In this document: in pieces, positions 6,314 to 7,969 of the stretch | Numbering within the stretch: position 1 is the first letter of the stretch | Layout of the letters: each line of letters begins with the position of its first letter | Source: an uncultured Holophagaceae bacterium | GTDB taxonomy: Bacteria; Acidobacteriota; Holophagae; Holophagales; Holophagaceae | Direction: 5' to 3' | DNA: 7,969 nt | NCBI GenBank assembly: GCA_903919165.1 | Contig: CAIXHJ010000193.1 | Span: forward strand, 1 to 7,969 | Position numbers and translations under genes: made by a program | Notes under the pieces: generated by a model | What the model was told of the DNA's origin: nothing | Databases searched by the model: none | The model's input: only the letters and a program-made list of their open reading frames with translations

Positions 6314-7072
6314 GTGCTGAGGGCGCTGGAAGCCTATCTCAACCAAGTAGGCTCAGGCCTCCAGGGTTTGACGTGTCGGCGTCGGCTCACCCTGATCAGG
6401 GAATTGGAGGCCCACCTACTGGATGAGGCCGAAGCCAGGGGCATTCATTCTGAGTCGGCCATGTCGGCCCTTTTGTCAGAAAAGGAACACCCCATCCAGC
6501 TGGCCGAGGAGATCGCTGCTGGCGAGGGCCAGGACGCCAACCATCGGGGCGGCACCGCCCTCGCAGCCGGCATGATCATCGGCCTTGCCACCGGCGGGCA
6601 CTTGTGGATCGAGGGGTGGCACTGGTACATCAGTCTGGCCTTCGCCGCCGCCCAGGGGCTGGCGGTGGGCGCCGGCTACTTCTGGGTGCGTCGCCATTGG
6701 TTGCGGTTGAATCCGTGGGCCCGGACGGTCGTGGCCGTTCTCATCACCCTCCTGCTCTCCATTCCCCTGGGCTTCACCACCCACCACGGGTTCAAGCCCA
6801 CCCGCCTGCTCTATGGAGCCTTTACAGGGTTCCTGCTGGAAAGGCACAGCCAGGAACGCCCCCTCTGGCAGACCCTGCTCGAGCCGGTGGCCTTCACGGC
6901 CCTGATGTTCTTTGTCGAAGCGGGCCTCCTGGGGCGGGTCCAGTTCCAGTGGTGGAAGGTTCCACTGGAACTCAGCTTCAACGCCACCCTCCTGCTGAGC
7001 GTAATGATCGCACTGCGTTTCAAGCGACTGCTGGCAGAACGGCGGGTGCTGACGCCTCAGGAGCAAGGGTAA
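6314..7072 (+). CDS. HAAS-domain (DUF1700-like) integral membrane protein
   Basis: This 252-residue protein has a cytoplasmic helical N-terminal domain followed by a multi-pass membrane region. Residues 1-70 (LRALEAYLNQVGSGLQGLTC, then RRRLTLIRELEAHLLDEAEA, and EHPIQLAEEIA at 58-68) follow the HAAS/DUF1700 pattern: a short helix, a predicted Leu/Glu/Arg-rich helix, and a G/P-x2-LA-x-EI element. About six hydrophobic segments follow, at roughly 81-96, 103-124, 137-154, 164-176, 190-206 and 221-235. HAAS proteins are commonly encoded directly after a PadR gene and are thought to act with it, but the mechanism is not known. The start is taken as GTG 6314, because AGAGGG at 6302-6307 sits 6 nt upstream and the HAAS domain begins immediately. 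The frame is open further upstream, inside the PadR gene, which I regard as overlap and not real coding. It is the last gene of the operon. Confidence 0.8.
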   Translation: MLRALEAYLNQVGSGLQGLTCRRRLTLIRELEAHLLDEAEARGIHSESAMSALLSEKEHPIQLAEEIAAGEGQDANHRGGTALAAGMIIGLATGGHLWIEGWHWYISLAFAAAQGLAVGAGYFWVRRHWLRLNPWARTVVAVLITLLLSIPLGFTTHHGFKPTRLLYGAFTGFLLERHSQERPLWQTLLEPVAFTALMFFVEAGLLGRVQFQWWKVPLELSFNATLLLSVMIALRFKRLLAERRVLTPQEQG

Positions 7073-7083
7073 TATCCTCCCCA

Positions 7084-7120
7084 GGGGGACCGCCTGCTCG
7101 CTTCGCTCGCGATGTCCCCC
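7084..7120. repeat. inverted repeat GGGGGAC/GTCCCCC enclosing a GCTCGC direct repeat
   Basis: GGGGGAC at 7084-7090 is the reverse complement of GTCCCCC at 7114-7120, enclosing 23 nt. The enclosed part contains GCTCGC twice (7096-7101 and 7105-7110) separated by TTC. It begins 12 nt after the HAAS gene stop and shares its right arm with a larger pairing described in the next entry. Confidence 0.6.
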
Positions 7121-7172
7121 GGACCCCCACATCTCAGACAGGCAAAGCCTGTCTGAGATGCCCTTCCCGGGG
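7117..7172. repeat. perfect 14-bp inverted repeat with GC outer stem (possible REP-like element or operon-end hairpin)
   Basis: CATCTCAGACAGGC at 7130-7143 is an exact reverse complement of GCCTGTCTGAGATG at 7147-7160, with a 3-nt AAA loop. An outer pair CCCCGG (7117-7122) and CCGGGG (7167-7172) could extend it with unpaired flanks. No T-run follows on either strand, so it is not a standard intrinsic terminator, though it could protect the 3' end of the operon transcript. It looks more like a dispersed palindromic repeat, which a single copy cannot prove. Confidence 0.7.
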
Positions 7173-7180
7173 AATCCCCC

Positions 7181-7209
7181 TTGAGTTGACAGGGATTCAC
7201 CGATAGACT
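7181..7209 (+). promoter_or_regulatory. candidate sigma-70-type promoter for rpmE
   Basis: TTGAGT (7181-7186) and TAGACT (7204-7209) are separated by 17 nt; each matches the consensus at four of six positions. A better -35, TTGACA at 7186-7191, has no good -10 at 16-18 nt. The transcript would have a leader of about 70 nt before rpmE. Confidence 0.4.
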
Positions 7210-7242
7210 GGTCGTCTTGCGTGGACAAGCCGCGTGCACGAA

Positions 7243-7256
7243 CCCCGCTCATGGGG
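7243..7256 (+). other. short GC hairpin in the rpmE leader
   Basis: CCCC (7243-7246) can pair with GGGG (7253-7256) around a 6-nt loop, about 16 nt before the rpmE ribosome binding site. It is weak and could be chance in GC-rich DNA. A role in ribosomal-protein feedback is possible but unsupported. Confidence 0.25.
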
Positions 7257-7272
7257 GCATCCGGTCGGTCCC

Positions 7273-7278
7273 AGGAGG
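7273..7278 (+). promoter_or_regulatory. ribosome binding site deciding the rpmE start
   Basis: A perfect AGGAGG sits 6 nt before the ATG at 7285. This rules out the in-frame upstream ATG at 7234, whose reading would run through the Shine-Dalgarno itself, and disfavours the GTG at 7282. Confidence 0.9.
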
Positions 7279-7284
7279 AAAGTG

Positions 7285-7527
7285 ATGAAGGAAAAGATGC
7301 ATCCCGAACTGCACAACGTGAAGGTCCACTGTGCCTGTGGCAACGAGTTCATGACGCGCTCCACCAAGAAGGAGCTGCGCGTGGAAATCTGCTCCAATTG
7401 CCACCCCTACTTCACGGGCAAGCAGCGTTTGATGGATACCGAAGGCCGCGTGGAGAAGTTCAACAAGAAGTACGCGAAGAAGGAAGCTGCTGTCGTTGAG
7501 GTCGCATCGGCTACGAACGAAGCCTAG
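7285..7527 (+). CDS. rpmE: 50S ribosomal protein L31, zinc-binding (C+) type
   Basis: This 80-residue protein is L31 of the large ribosomal subunit, which helps bridge the subunits near the 5S rRNA side. It shows the family start (M)KEKMHPELHNVKVHCACGNEF and the downstream CSNCHPYFTGKQRLMDTEGRVEKF stretch (36-59). Four cysteines, C16, C18, C36 and C39, form the CxC...CxxC zinc site of the C+ type, as opposed to the cysteine-free paralogue made under zinc limitation. The C-terminal tail (about 60-80: KKYAKKEAAVVEVASATNEA) is a little longer and more Ala/Glu-rich than in the E. coli protein. The start is set by AGGAGG at 7273-7278. The gene is followed at once by an intrinsic terminator and then by prfA, the rpmE-prfA order seen in many bacteria. 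Confidence 0.96.
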   Translation: MKEKMHPELHNVKVHCACGNEFMTRSTKKELRVEICSNCHPYFTGKQRLMDTEGRVEKFNKKYAKKEAAVVEVASATNEA

Positions 7528-7540
7528 CTGCGATGTTCCA

Positions 7541-7578
7541 AAGAACGGGCCGAGCTGATCGGCCCGTTCTTCTTTTTT
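7541..7578 (+). terminator. intrinsic terminator of rpmE
   Basis: A 13-bp perfect stem, AAGAACGGGCCGA (7541-7553) with TCGGCCCGTTCTT (7559-7571), encloses a 5-nt loop and is followed by C and six T (7573-7578). This is a textbook rho-independent terminator for the plus strand, 13 nt after the rpmE stop. It has no matching T-run for the minus strand. Confidence 0.95.
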
Positions 7579-7583
7579 GTGTG

Positions 7584-7614
7584 CTCCAAATCTTGGCTCC
7601 GCCGAAAGTTGGAG
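7584..7614 (+). promoter_or_regulatory. inverted repeat in the prfA upstream region
   Basis: CTCCAA (7584-7589) and TTGGAG (7609-7614) form a 6-bp inverted repeat 19 nt apart, between the rpmE terminator and the prfA ribosome binding site. Since the terminator separates the genes, a promoter should lie in 7579-7623. Only a weak pair, TTGGCT at 7593-7598 and TAGCTA at 7616-7621, is visible there. The repeat could be an operator or a leader hairpin, or chance. Confidence 0.25.
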
Positions 7615-7633
7615 ATAGCTAAAAAGGTGGACC

Positions 7634-7969
7634 ATGCTCGATCAGCTTGAAGCCGTCGATGCCCGCTTCCAGGAAGTGGAGGCGCAGCTGCAGGATCCTG
7701 CCGTGGTGTCGGACCCCAAGCGCCTGCGCGAGCTGACCAAGCTTCGCGCCGAGCTGGAGCCCGTGGTGCGAGCCTTCCAGGCCCAGCGCACTCGCCTCAA
7801 GCAACTGGAGGAGGCCGAGTCCATTCTGGGCGACAAGTCCATGGACGCTGACCTGCGGGAGATGGCCGAGCTGGAGATCTCCGAGCTGAAGAAGGCCATC
7901 GCGGAGGGGGACGCGGAGATCAAGCGACTGCTCATTCCCAGGGATCCTGCTGATGCCAAGAACGTCATC
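7634..7969 (+). CDS. prfA: peptide chain release factor 1 (RF1), N-terminal part
   Basis: The frame from ATG 7634 stays open to the right edge, giving the first 112 residues of a protein of about 355-360. RF1 recognises UAA and UAG stop codons and triggers peptide release at the ribosome. The present part is domain 1, a long helical hairpin: MLDQLEAVDARFQEVEAQL (1-19), DPAVVSDPKRLRELTKLRAE (21-40), and a second Glu/Lys-rich helix to about residue 98. LLIPRDPADAKNVI (99-112) leads directly into where the GGQ-bearing domain would start. The LLxPxDPxDxxN junction is characteristic of RF1; RF2 differs here and usually needs a programmed frameshift after about codon 25, of which there is no sign. 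The codon-recognition PxT motif and GGQ motif lie beyond the window. AGGTGG at 7625-7630 is only 3 nt before the ATG, a tight but usable spacing. prmC is often next. Confidence 0.95.
   Translation, partial: MLDQLEAVDARFQEVEAQLQDPAVVSDPKRLRELTKLRAELEPVVRAFQAQRTRLKQLEEAESILGDKSMDADLREMAELEISELKKAIAEGDAEIKRLLIPRDPADAKNVI

Noticed and set aside
7186..7191. Consensus -35 TTGACA upstream of rpmE
   Set aside because: No acceptable -10 lies at 16-18 nt; the overlapping TTGAGT with TAGACT gives a better-spaced pair.
6476..7252. Antisense open frame of 258 codons over the HAAS gene and the intergenic palindromes
   Set aside because: It crosses both a real gene and a non-coding structured region and shows a Gln/Gly/Pro-rich unnatural composition; no start signal seen.
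7234..7284. Extended N-terminus for L31 from ATG 7234
   Set aside because: The extra residues would be encoded through the perfect Shine-Dalgarno at 7273-7278, and L31 proteins begin at the position of the ATG at 7285.

Overview
The window is GC-rich DNA with tightly packed bacterial genes and no mobile element, CRISPR array, tRNA or rRNA that I can see. The gene set (M3-family exported dipeptidase, DUF2062 protein, FtsX/MacB-type ABC exporter with PadR and HAAS genes, rpmE-prfA) fits a high-GC Gram-negative bacterium. A membrane-fusion protein implies two membranes. Acidobacteriota (Holophaga/Geothrix-like) is my guess from general protein style only, and is not proven by anything in the window.

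Layout. Positions 1-1018 (minus strand) hold the N-terminal half of an exported M3 peptidyl-dipeptidase (Dcp-like), cut by the left edge. A 199-bp divergent spacer follows. Then a DUF2062 membrane protein (1218-1685) opens a run of plus-strand genes. The main unit is 1730-7072: periplasmic adaptor (MacA/HlyD type), ABC ATPase, two different FtsX/MacB-type permeases, a PadR-type repressor and a HAAS-domain membrane protein. The joints are an ATGA overlap, a 4-nt gap, a TGATG overlap, a 60-nt gap and a 10-nt gap, so the six genes look like one operon. The likely machine is a heteromeric tripartite ABC exporter: the permeases and ATPase sit in the inner membrane, and the adaptor reaches toward a TolC-like outer-membrane channel encoded elsewhere. 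The PadR protein is the likely transcriptional regulator and the HAAS protein its usual membrane partner of unknown activity. The substrate cannot be read from the sequence.

Positions 7073-7284 are non-coding. They hold a perfect 14-bp inverted repeat inside a larger set of nested inverted repeats (possible REP-like element), then a candidate promoter and leader for rpmE. rpmE (zinc-binding L31) ends at a textbook intrinsic terminator. It is followed by prfA (release factor 1), which runs off the right edge.

Nothing here is an obviously new defence or mobile system. The points most worth a second look are the two-permease exporter with its PadR-HAAS pair, the altered TolC-contact motif in the adaptor, the extra N-terminal helix on the second permease, and the structured intergenic element at 7084-7180.
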